From: an uncultured Mycoplasmatota bacterium
GTDB taxonomy: Bacteria > Bacillota_I > Bacilli_A > RF39 > UBA660
NCBI GenBank assembly: GCA_900552235.1
Contig: URYZ01000009.1
Span: forward strand, 1 to 25,893
Direction of reading: 5' to 3'
DNA length: 25,893 bases
The translations under genes were made by a program, and so were the position numbers. The first letter of the stretch is position 1. The number at the start of each line of letters is the position of its first letter. The notes beneath the pieces are model-generated. The model searched no databases and was not told the DNA's origin. It was given only the letters and a program-made list of their open reading frames with translations. Below, piece after piece: positions 1 through 7,404 of the stretch.

Positions 1-129
1 TTTAATCCTACAATTGGAGTACTCGTAGCAAAAGAAGGAAACTATTTAGTAATGAAGTATTGTACTAATAAGAATATATATAAAACAACATATAAAATAA
101 TTAATGAAAAACAAAAGTTGTTAGTTTAA
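1..129 (+). CDS. C-terminal fragment, DUF1016/YhcG-like nuclease family (partial)
   Basis: The window opens inside a reading frame that runs 42 codons to a TAA at 127. The pattern NPTIGVLVAKEG followed by a KYCT strand and a TTYKI strand resembles the end of DUF1016/YhcG PD-(D/E)XK nuclease-fold proteins, which usually carry NP-(P/T)-IG-(I/L)-L-(L/V) followed by alternating strands. The start and the catalytic part lie outside the window, so activity cannot be judged. The call rests on one short motif; another nuclease-fold or restriction-related family is possible. Confidence 0.4.
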   Translation, partial: FNPTIGVLVAKEGNYLVMKYCTNKNIYKTTYKIINEKQKLLV

Positions 130-163
130 GAAGGCTTAGTAGTTTTATATGTGTTTTAAAAAA

Positions 164-182
164 GGTGGCACAGTGTGCCACC
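164..182. repeat. 8-bp inverted repeat with 3-nt loop
   Basis: Arms GGTGGCAC (164-171) and GTGCCACC (175-182) are perfect complements around AGT. The hairpin lies 35 bp after the stop of the first fragment. It is preceded by A residues but not followed by T residues, so it is not a typical terminator in the plus direction. On the minus strand it is followed by a T-rich run and could terminate leftward transcription. From here to 347 I see no gene, only a short stop-bounded frame ending at about 330. Confidence 0.5.
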
Positions 183-347
183 AATTGACATTGTCTAACA
201 TAAGATTGCTTTTACCAATAAAAAAATGAAACTTTTTTCTTAAAAATTTAGGTGAAATGAAAAAATAATATATTTATATAGTGAAAGCCTTGAAAGAAAT
301 TATGATATAGAAGAAAAATTAGAAAAATAATTTTTCTTTTTTAAGTG

Positions 348-2264
348 TTATTTAATAGGTTCAGTGCCTTTTAAATAATACATAATTTTTTTATTTTTAT
401 CTTTATTCGTGGCAATATTTCCTGTTGTAGGATCTATTAAAACTGCAACAACATTATCAGGGATATTGTACCATTTACTTTCTTTATCTTTTAAATAGTT
501 TTCCATGGCATTTATCCATGATTTTTTATTTCCACCAACAACATTAGAGTTAATTTTTTTATTATCATCATATCCAGACCAACTTGCTAATACTATTCCA
601 TTATTATATCCAACTACCCAAGCATCTGTATCAGTGCTTCCACTTTTTAAGGCATATTTATGAGTCATACTTGATAACATATTTATACATGTAGGATAAG
701 CATAATCAATAAGGTTGGTGTCATAAGTGCTTGTTAGCATTTCACTTACAATAAAAGTTAGGCTTGGATCAAAGATTTGTTCTTTTTTTTCATTATATTT
801 ATATAAAACATTACCATAAGTATCTTCGACTTTTCTTATTAAATGGGGGTTTACTTTAATTCCACCATTTGCTAAAGCAGCATAACTTGTTGCAAGTTCT
901 GTTATATTTACTTCATTTGTTCCTAAAGGGAGTGAGTAATTTGCTTCAAGATTTGTTGTTATTCCAGCTTTTCTTAAGGTATTAACAAGATTTTCTTGTC
1001 CTAAAAAAAGATGAGTTTTAATAGCATAAATGTTATCTGAGTATGCAATTGCTTGAACCATTGTTATATTTTTATTGGCATAGACATTGTCAGAGTTTTT
1101 AGGAGAGTAAGTTTTATTTTCATCAAAATAAAAAGTTGTTCTTTCACTTAAAAAGGTTGTGCTGGGAGTAAAATTGTTTTCTAAAGCATTATAGTATAAA
1201 AAGGGTTTAACAGTAGAACCGGGTTGTCTTATGGAAGATGTTGCTCTATTGTAAGTTGTTTTGTTATAAGATGTTCCACCGATTAAAGCAATTACTTCAC
1301 CATTATCTGAGTTTACCATTACTTTTGATGTTTGTATATCATTGTCTATTAGATTGTATTTTATACTGTTTTCAAGAGATGTTTGAGCATCAATATCAAG
1401 TGAAGTCCATATTTTAAGACCCCCTGTTTCAATGTAGTTATCTGGTATTTCTTTTAAGCTATTTAATTCTTCCATAACAGCGTCTTTATAATAAGCAAGG
1501 GTTGTAAGGTTAAGATCTGTTTTTTCTCCATAAAGTTTTAATTCTTCTTCTAAAGCATTATTCATTTCTTCTTTTGTTATAAATTTATTTTCATACATTC
1601 TTTGTAAAACTATCTTTTGTCTTTTTTTGGCTGTTTCATAATTATTAATTGGTTCATAATAATAAGGAGAATTTGGTATACCAGAAAGAATGGATGCTTC
1701 AGCAAGGGTTAAATCTTTAACATTTTTATTAAAGTAAAATTTACTGGCATTAGCTATTCCATAACAGTTATTACCATAATTTATGGTATTTAAGTATCCT
1801 TCAAGTATTTCATCTTTCGAATAATGAGTTTCTAGTTCAAAGGTTATCCACATTTCTTGCCATTTTCTTTTCCATGTTTTATCGAAACTTAAAAATAAAT
1901 TTTTAGCATATTGTTGAGTTATCGTGGATGCTCCTTGGACAATTTCGCCACTTTTTAAGTTTTCAAACATAGCTTTAGCTATTCTAAAAAAGTTAAAACC
2001 ATTATGTTTATAAAAATTTTTATCTTCAACTGCTATGGTAGAATTAATAACATTATTATTCATATCTTCTAAATCTATCCATTTGTCTTCTCCTTTACCA
2101 TAGAAAACAAGTTCAAGTTTGTTATCATACATATAAAAACTATTAGCGCTTTTAATATCAAATTTAGGGGTACATAAAGCATATATTTCTCCTGCTAGAT
2201 TAATACTCATAAATAAAATAAGACAAATAACAAATATTTGTAAAAGAAGTTTTATTTTTTTCAT
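348..2264 (-). CDS. Class A penicillin-binding protein (PBP1A-type glycosyltransferase/transpeptidase)
   Basis: Bifunctional peptidoglycan synthase, anchored in the membrane with its catalytic domains outside, polymerising lipid II and cross-linking the stem peptides. Residues 5-25 form an N-terminal membrane anchor. The GT51 domain follows, with the EDKNFYKHNG motif (catalytic Glu80) at about 80-89 and GASTITQQ at 111-118. The transpeptidase domain shows SxxK as S350-T-V-K353, SxN as S409-D-N411 and the KTG-like KSGS at 540-543. At 638 aa it has normal length for a compact Firmicutes PBP1 without C-terminal extensions. The start ATG at 2264 is preceded on its strand by a GGTGAT Shine-Dalgarno-like sequence. 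It is a single gene, divergent from the argS operon. All catalytic motifs are intact, so it should be active. Confidence 0.93.
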   Translation of the reverse strand: MKKIKLLLQIFVICLILFMSINLAGEIYALCTPKFDIKSANSFYMYDNKLELVFYGKGEDKWIDLEDMNNNVINSTIAVEDKNFYKHNGFNFFRIAKAMFENLKSGEIVQGASTITQQYAKNLFLSFDKTWKRKWQEMWITFELETHYSKDEILEGYLNTINYGNNCYGIANASKFYFNKNVKDLTLAEASILSGIPNSPYYYEPINNYETAKKRQKIVLQRMYENKFITKEEMNNALEEELKLYGEKTDLNLTTLAYYKDAVMEELNSLKEIPDNYIETGGLKIWTSLDIDAQTSLENSIKYNLIDNDIQTSKVMVNSDNGEVIALIGGTSYNKTTYNRATSSIRQPGSTVKPFLYYNALENNFTPSTTFLSERTTFYFDENKTYSPKNSDNVYANKNITMVQAIAYSDNIYAIKTHLFLGQENLVNTLRKAGITTNLEANYSLPLGTNEVNITELATSYAALANGGIKVNPHLIRKVEDTYGNVLYKYNEKKEQIFDPSLTFIVSEMLTSTYDTNLIDYAYPTCINMLSSMTHKYALKSGSTDTDAWVVGYNNGIVLASWSGYDDNKKINSNVVGGNKKSWINAMENYLKDKESKWYNIPDNVVAVLIDPTTGNIATNKDKNKKIMYYLKGTEPIK

Positions 2265-2332
2265 TATATCACCATTTTAATCCTAAAATTAGTATGAAAT
2301 AAATATAAAAAAATATGTGTTAAAAAAATAAT

Positions 2333-2361
2333 TTTACATATTTAAAGTCTTGTGTTATAAT
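2333..2361 (+). promoter_or_regulatory. SigA-type promoter of the argS operon
   Basis: TTTACA (2333-2338) and TATAAT (2356-2361) are separated by 17 bp. A TG one base before the -10 makes it an extended -10 promoter. It sits about 37 bp ahead of the first ORF of the argS-rpoE-prfA-prmC series. Confidence 0.75.
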
Positions 2362-2397
2362 TTATGTCGAAATTGATTTTATGTAATTTTTGAAAGG

Positions 2398-2748
2398 ATG
2401 ATTATTATTAAAGAAGTTATTATATTTTTAGAAGCAAATGATTTTAAAATAAATGTTAATGGGTTTATAAATAATGATGAAATTATATTTAATAATGATA
2501 ATATAGATTATAAATTTGATATAAATAGTCTTTTATTCGTTCGAAAAAGTGATGAATTTACTTCATTATTAGACTTTAATAATAAAGAAAGTATATATTA
2601 CTTAAATGAATTAGAAGAAAATAGTAAAATATTTAGTAAAATAATAATAAAACAATTGATAAAAGAAGATACATCGTATATAATTAATTATCGAGTAAAT
2701 GAGGAAGACTTTTGTTTTAAGTTATCTTATAAGGAGGTTAACTTATGA
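2398..2748 (+). CDS. DUF1934 (YwiB-like) small beta-barrel protein
   Basis: A 116-aa acidic, strand-rich protein directly ahead of argS. The stretch with SLLFVRKSDEFTSLLDF followed by alternating strands fits the DUF1934/YwiB lipocalin-like family, whose gene neighbours argS in Bacillus. It is shorter than YwiB (about 140 aa), mostly at the N-terminus. The annotated ATG follows GAAAGG almost directly, which is a poor spacing, so the true start could be a nearby non-ATG codon. Its TGA overlaps the argS start as ATGA, which suggests translational coupling. The biochemical function of the family is unknown. The family call rests on context and fold pattern, not on a decisive motif. Confidence 0.6.
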   Translation: MIIIKEVIIFLEANDFKINVNGFINNDEIIFNNDNIDYKFDINSLLFVRKSDEFTSLLDFNNKESIYYLNELEENSKIFSKIIIKQLIKEDTSYIINYRVNEEDFCFKLSYKEVNL

Positions 2749-4358
2749 ATATTGAATTAGAATTAAAAAAATTAATAAAAAATGTATTAAATGATTTAGA
2801 TTTAGAAGAAGATATAATTATTGAAATACCTAAAGATAGAAGTAATGGTGATTACTCAAGTAATGTAGCTATGAAATGTTGTAAAAAACTTGGAAAATCT
2901 CCGATTGAAATAGCTAATTTAGTAAAGGATAATATTTCATCTGATTTAATAGAAAGTATTGAAATAAAAAATCCAGGATTTATTAACTTTTTTGTTAATA
3001 AAACATATTTATTTGAAGAATTAAAAGAAATAATAAAACTTGAAAATAATTATGGAAAGAATAATCTTGGAGAACATAAAAAAGTTAATATAGAATTTGT
3101 TAGTGTTAATCCAACAGGTACAATTCATTTAGGACATGCTCGTGGAGCTTGTATTGGAGATAGTCTTGCGAATATTTTATCATTTAATGGTTATGATGTT
3201 ACAAAAGAATATTATATAAATGATGCAGGAAATCAAATGAATAATATGGCATTAAGTATTTATGAAAGATATAAAGAAATATGTGGTTTAGATTCTAAAA
3301 TGGAAGAAAACTATTACTATGGTAAAGAAATCATTGAAGTAGCACAAAAAATGTATGATGAAAAAAAAGATGGTTATTTAACTAGTGATATAAAAGTATT
3401 TTGGAAAAAAGGTTTAGAATATTTTCTCGGAGGAATAAAAAAAGATTTAGCTAACATTGGTGTTAATTTTGATGTATGGACTAGCGAACAAGAATTAAGA
3501 GATAGAAATCTTGTTGAGGAAGCTCTTTCTAAATTAACTTCATTAGGATATACTTATGAACAAGATGGTGCGATATTTTTAAAAACAACTTTATTTGGTG
3601 ATGAAAAGGATCGTGTTTTAGTTAAACAAGATAAATCATATACATATTTTATGCCAGATATTGCATATCATTTAGATAAATTAAATCGTGGTTACGATAA
3701 GTTAATTGATGTTTTCGGAGCAGATCATCATGGTTATGTTTCAAGATTAAAAGCATCAGTTACAATGTTAGGACAAGATGCTGATAAACTTTCTGTTCTT
3801 CTTATTCAAATGGTTAGAGCAATTAAAAATGGTGAAGAATATAAAATATCAAAAAGAACAGGTAATACAATTACCTTAAATGACTTAGTTGAAGAAAGTG
3901 GTAAAGATGCGATAAGATATTTCTTTACATCAAGAAGTATGGATACACAAATGGATTTTGATATTGATTTAGCAAAGAAAAATTCTAATGATAATCCAGT
4001 ATTTTATGTAAACTATGCTCATGCAAGAATTTGTTCTATTTTAAGAAATAAAGATTATTCTTTAAAAGAAGATTATAAATTTGAAACAATAGATAGTGAA
4101 GCTGCATATAATGTTTTAGAAAAATTAAATGAGTTTAAAAAAGTAGTTCAAAAAAGTGCTTTAAAAAAAGAACCTCATTTAATAACAAACTATGTATATG
4201 AACTTGCAACACTATTCCATTCATACTATTCTGTAGAAAAAATAGTAACAGAAGATGAAAAATATACATATGAAAGAATAATGCTTATAAAAGCAGTTAA
4301 AATAATTATAGCTAACTCTTTAAATTTAATTGGAGTAGCACCAGCAGAAAGGATGTAA
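2745..4358 (+). CDS. argS: Arginine--tRNA ligase
   Basis: Class I aminoacyl-tRNA synthetase charging tRNA-Arg in the cytoplasm. It has the N-terminal additional domain (about 1-105), the HIGH signature as HLGH at 128-131 inside NPTGTIHLGHARG, and the KMSKS-equivalent as KISKR at 367-371. The ArgRS-specific pattern NYAHARI near residue 423 precedes the DALR anticodon-binding domain, and the chain ends in the usual GVAPAERM-like tail. Length (537 aa) is normal for Bacilli. A strong AAGGAGG lies 8 bases before the ATG. It overlaps the preceding ORF by 4 bp and lies 5 bp ahead of rpoE. Confidence 0.97.
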   Translation: MNIELELKKLIKNVLNDLDLEEDIIIEIPKDRSNGDYSSNVAMKCCKKLGKSPIEIANLVKDNISSDLIESIEIKNPGFINFFVNKTYLFEELKEIIKLENNYGKNNLGEHKKVNIEFVSVNPTGTIHLGHARGACIGDSLANILSFNGYDVTKEYYINDAGNQMNNMALSIYERYKEICGLDSKMEENYYYGKEIIEVAQKMYDEKKDGYLTSDIKVFWKKGLEYFLGGIKKDLANIGVNFDVWTSEQELRDRNLVEEALSKLTSLGYTYEQDGAIFLKTTLFGDEKDRVLVKQDKSYTYFMPDIAYHLDKLNRGYDKLIDVFGADHHGYVSRLKASVTMLGQDADKLSVLLIQMVRAIKNGEEYKISKRTGNTITLNDLVEESGKDAIRYFFTSRSMDTQMDFDIDLAKKNSNDNPVFYVNYAHARICSILRNKDYSLKEDYKFETIDSEAAYNVLEKLNEFKKVVQKSALKKEPHLITNYVYELATLFHSYYSVEKIVTEDEKYTYERIMLIKAVKIIIANSLNLIGVAPAERM

Positions 4359-4363
4359 TCAAT

Positions 4364-4819
4364 ATGAAAGTTGATAAAATGAAAAAAGAAGATTTAGAAT
4401 TAATGTCATATAATGATATAGCTAATTTAATACTAGAAGAAAGCACAAAAAAAACAACTGCAGAATTATTTAAAAAAATATGTGATTTACTTGATTTAGG
4501 AGAAAAAACATATGAAAATAAAATCGGAGCTTTTTATACTTCTTTAACTAAAGATAAAAGATTTTTATTACTAGATGATGGACTTTGGGATTTAAAGAAA
4601 AATCATTCAGTTAAAGTATTAAAAATAGAAGAAGCTTTAGAAGATATGGAAGAGCTTGAAGAAATAGAAAAAGAAGAACAAGATGAATATGAAGAAGAGG
4701 AAGAAGATAAATATATAATATATGATGAAAATCCGGATGATGATTTAGGGGATGACCTTGATGATTATAAGAATTTAGTAATCGTTGATGAGGAAGACTT
4801 AGATAATATTGAACCTTAA
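4364..4819 (+). CDS. rpoE: DNA-directed RNA polymerase subunit delta
   Basis: Delta subunit of Bacilli-type RNA polymerase, which helps recycle polymerase and adjusts promoter selectivity. The N-terminal HARE-HTH domain (about 8-85) contains MSYNDIANLIL, FYTSLTKDKRFLLLDDGLWDL and other family-typical stretches. The remaining 65 residues are almost entirely Asp/Glu, which is the disordered acidic tail of delta. Five bases separate it from argS, and AGAAAGG overlapping the argS end serves as Shine-Dalgarno. A second ATG five codons in is possible as start. Presence of this subunit is the best single marker that the host belongs to the Bacilli. Confidence 0.93.
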   Translation: MKVDKMKKEDLELMSYNDIANLILEESTKKTTAELFKKICDLLDLGEKTYENKIGAFYTSLTKDKRFLLLDDGLWDLKKNHSVKVLKIEEALEDMEELEEIEKEEQDEYEEEEEDKYIIYDENPDDDLGDDLDDYKNLVIVDEEDLDNIEP

Positions 4820-4833
4820 TAAGGAGGTAAAAC

Positions 4834-5898
4834 ATGATTGATAGATTAGAAGAAACTTTAAAAAAGTATAATGAAATAACAGAAGAATTAACAAAAGAAG
4901 AAACTTTAAAAAATATTTCGTTATTAACTAAACTTTCTAAAGAACAAAGTGATTTAAGTGAAATAGTAGAAGTTTATAAAAATTATAAAAATATTTTAAA
5001 TAATATTGAAGAAGATAAAGAACTTTTAAAAGATAATGAACTTAAAGATATAGCAAAAGAAGAGTTAGAAACTTTAGAAAATGAAAAAAAAGAAATAGAA
5101 AAGAAATTAGAAGTTTTACTTTTGCCTAAAGATCCTAATGATGGAAAAAATGCTATCATGGAAATACGTGGGGCAGCAGGTGGAGATGAAGGAAATATTT
5201 TTGCAGGAGATTTATTTAGAATGTATCAAAAATATTTTGAAAAACAAGGATTTAAAACAGAAATAATTAATGCTGAACCTAGTGATGTTGGAGGATACTC
5301 TCAAATTGAATTTTTAGTTAAAGGGGATAATGTTTATTCTAAATTAAAATATGAAAGTGGAGCACATCGCGTTCAAAGAATACCAGAAACAGAATCAGGA
5401 GGAAGAATTCATACATCAACTGCAACGGTAGCGATACTTCCAGAAGTTAGTGATGTTGAAATAGATATTAACCCAGCGGATTTAAAAATAGATGTTTATC
5501 GTTCAGGTGGAGCAGGAGGACAAAGTGTTAATACAGCTGATTCTGCTGTTAGAATAACACATATTCCAACAGGGGTTGTTGTCACTTGTCAAAATGAAAG
5601 AAGTCAACAACAAAATAGAGCTAAAGCTTTAGAAATATTAAAATCAAAACTTTATGAAGAACAAGTAAGACGCCAAGAAGAAGAATATGGTGCTGAAAGA
5701 AGAAGTAAAGTAGGTACAGGGGATAGAAGTGAAAAAATAAGAACATATAATTATCCTCAAAATAGAGTTACTGACCATAGAATAGGCTTTACTGTTAATA
5801 AGCTTGATAGAGTTATGGAAGGTGAACTTGATGAAATAATCGAAGCTTTAATAAATGAAGATCAAAAAAGAAAATTAGCAGGTAATTATGAAAATTAA
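4834..5898 (+). CDS. prfA: Peptide chain release factor 1
   Basis: Recognises UAA and UAG at the ribosomal A site and triggers peptide release. The codon-recognition tripeptide is PET at 184-186 (RIPETESGGRIHTS), the PxT form normal for Gram-positive RF1. The catalytic GGQ is at 228-230 within SGGAGGQSVN, followed by the usual THIPTGVV segment. Length is 354 aa, full size. AAGGAGG precedes the ATG at good spacing. The gene overlaps prmC by 11 bp, so the factor and the enzyme that methylates its GGQ glutamine are co-expressed. Confidence 0.97.
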   Translation: MIDRLEETLKKYNEITEELTKEETLKNISLLTKLSKEQSDLSEIVEVYKNYKNILNNIEEDKELLKDNELKDIAKEELETLENEKKEIEKKLEVLLLPKDPNDGKNAIMEIRGAAGGDEGNIFAGDLFRMYQKYFEKQGFKTEIINAEPSDVGGYSQIEFLVKGDNVYSKLKYESGAHRVQRIPETESGGRIHTSTATVAILPEVSDVEIDINPADLKIDVYRSGGAGGQSVNTADSAVRITHIPTGVVVTCQNERSQQQNRAKALEILKSKLYEEQVRRQEEEYGAERRSKVGTGDRSEKIRTYNYPQNRVTDHRIGFTVNKLDRVMEGELDEIIEALINEDQKRKLAGNYEN

Positions 5899-6700
5899 TG
5901 ATTTATTAAATATAAAATCAAATTATTCAAATGATGAGAAAAAGATAATTTTATCTTTTCTTTTAGATTTACCTAAATTAGATTTATTTAAATTAGAAGA
6001 AATAACTGATAAAAAAGTAATAAACAAATATAAAAAAATGTTAAATAATAATTTACCTTTAGCATATTTACTTAATGAAGCATATTTTTTTGGAAATAAA
6101 TTTTATGTTAATAAAAATGTATTAATTCCAAGACCAGAAACAGAAGTTTTAGTGGAAGAAGTTTATAACTTAATAAATAAATACTTTAATGATAAAGTAA
6201 AAATATGTGATTTAGGTACTGGAAGTGGAGTAATTGGAATAACTTTAAAAAAGTTAAATAATAGTTTTGATGTAACATGTATTGATATATCTAAAAAAGC
6301 TTTAAAAGTGGCTAAGAAAAATAGTATTTATTTAAATACCGATATTAATTTTATTAACAGTGATATGTTAAAAAGAGTTAATGATAATTTTGATGTTATT
6401 ATAAGTAATCCACCATATATAAAAAATAATACAAAAGAAATTGATAATATTGTTAAAAAATATGAACCATCTTTAGCACTTTATGGGGGAGATGATGGTC
6501 TTAAATATTATAAAGAAATATTAAAAATATGTAAGAAAAATTTAAATGATAAAAGTATAATTGCTTTTGAAATAGGATATGATTTAAAAGAAGATATTAT
6601 AAATATAATAAAAGAATATTTTAAAGAAAGTAAAATAATTTGTAAAAAAGATTATAATGATTTAGATAGATATATATTTATTTTAAATAATCTTGAATAA
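5888..6700 (+). CDS. prmC: Release factor glutamine N5-methyltransferase
   Basis: S-adenosylmethionine-dependent enzyme that methylates the GGQ glutamine of RF1 and RF2. It has an N-terminal helical substrate-recognition domain, the conserved VLIPRPETE stretch at 78-86, the SAM-binding CDLGTGSGVIG at 107-117 and the catalytic NPPY at 174-177. At 270 aa the length is normal. It starts within the last codons of prfA, a conserved arrangement. A terminator-like hairpin follows its stop and leads straight into spoIIR. Confidence 0.95.
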   Translation: MKINDLLNIKSNYSNDEKKIILSFLLDLPKLDLFKLEEITDKKVINKYKKMLNNNLPLAYLLNEAYFFGNKFYVNKNVLIPRPETEVLVEEVYNLINKYFNDKVKICDLGTGSGVIGITLKKLNNSFDVTCIDISKKALKVAKKNSIYLNTDINFINSDMLKRVNDNFDVIISNPPYIKNNTKEIDNIVKKYEPSLALYGGDDGLKYYKEILKICKKNLNDKSIIAFEIGYDLKEDIINIIKEYFKESKIICKKDYNDLDRYIFILNNLE

Positions 6701-6708
6701 AAAATATT

Positions 6709-6744
6709 AAAATCATCCATTACATATGTGAGGGATGATTTTTT
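6709..6744 (+). terminator. Terminator-like hairpin that also holds the spoIIR ribosome binding site
   Basis: Arms AAAATCATCC (6709-6718) and GGATGATTTT (6733-6742) form a perfect 10-bp stem, followed by TT and then directly by the spoIIR ATG at 6745. The Shine-Dalgarno GAGGG (6730-6734) lies in the loop and the start of the 3' arm. The element can therefore end prmC transcripts and mask the spoIIR start. Confidence 0.7.
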
Positions 6745-7272
6745 ATGAAAAAGATTTTAATATTTGTAAGTATTATAATGATTATATTATTAATGTTGTC
6801 AAGTAAAAAAGATTACTATGTTATACCAGATGAATCAATAAGATTTAGAATTATAGCTAATAGTAATAGTACAAACGATCAATATATAAAAATAAAAGTA
6901 AAAGATGTTTTAGAAAAAGAAGTAACTAATGATTTAAAAACAAGTAATACAATTGAAACATCAAGAATTATAATAGAAAAAAATATGGATAAATATAAAA
7001 ATAAAGTTAAAGAAACTTTGGAAGATTTAAATTATAATACAACTTTTACAATTAATTTTGGTGATAATTATTTTCCAAAAAAAGAATATAAAGATGTAAT
7101 ATATGAAGAAGGAAACTATGAATCACTTGTTGTAACTTTAGGAAATGGGGAAGGAGATAATTGGTGGTGTGTTTTATTTCCTCCGATATGTACTTTAGAA
7201 GTTGAAGAAAATAAAGATATTGAATATAAATTTTTTGTTAAAGAAATATTTGAAAAATATTTAAAAAGATAA
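6745..7272 (+). CDS. spoIIR: Stage II sporulation protein R
   Basis: Secreted forespore signalling protein that activates the SpoIIGA protease, and so SigE, in the mother cell. The family signatures IRFRIIANSNS (about 27-37), GNYESLVVTLGNGEGDNWWCVLFPP (about 127-151) and a preceding central helix are all present. Residues 3-20 form an N-terminal membrane or signal segment. At 175 aa it is slightly compact. Its ATG follows the T run of the preceding hairpin. A terminator hairpin overlaps its end. Its presence suggests that the host, or a recent ancestor, makes spores. Confidence 0.95.
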   Translation: MKKILIFVSIIMIILLMLSSKKDYYVIPDESIRFRIIANSNSTNDQYIKIKVKDVLEKEVTNDLKTSNTIETSRIIIEKNMDKYKNKVKETLEDLNYNTTFTINFGDNYFPKKEYKDVIYEEGNYESLVVTLGNGEGDNWWCVLFPPICTLEVEENKDIEYKFFVKEIFEKYLKR

Positions 7273-7305
7273 CAATAGTTATGATAAAAACTATTGTTTT
7301 TATTA
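7271..7305 (+). terminator. Rho-independent terminator after spoIIR
   Basis: Arms AACAATAGTT (7271-7280) and AACTATTGTT (7289-7298) with an 8-nt loop, followed by a T-rich run. It closes the argS-spoIIR operon. Confidence 0.75.
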
Positions 7306-7335
7306 TGGTTTTATTGTTAAAATTAATAAAAAATA

Positions 7336-7367
7336 TTGACAACCTGGGGGGGGTTATTATATATAAT
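7336..7367 (+). promoter_or_regulatory. Promoter with an eight-G homopolymer in the spacer
   Basis: Consensus -35 TTGACA at 7336-7341. Possible -10 hexamers are TATATA at 7360-7365 (18-bp spacer) and TATAAT at 7362-7367 (20-bp spacer). The spacer contains GGGGGGGG at 7346-7353, which stands out in this AT-rich DNA. A one- or two-base change in run length would move the spacing toward or away from the 17-bp optimum, the layout of classic phase-variable promoters. Confidence 0.7.
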
Positions 7368-7404
7368 TAATTTATAAAGTTAATAAAATAGAGGTGCTGT
7401 TGTT

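Noticed and set aside
4611..4835. Minus-strand frame opposite the end of rpoE
   Set aside because: It is the complement of the acidic repeat tail of rpoE; composition gives a long Leu/His frame by chance.
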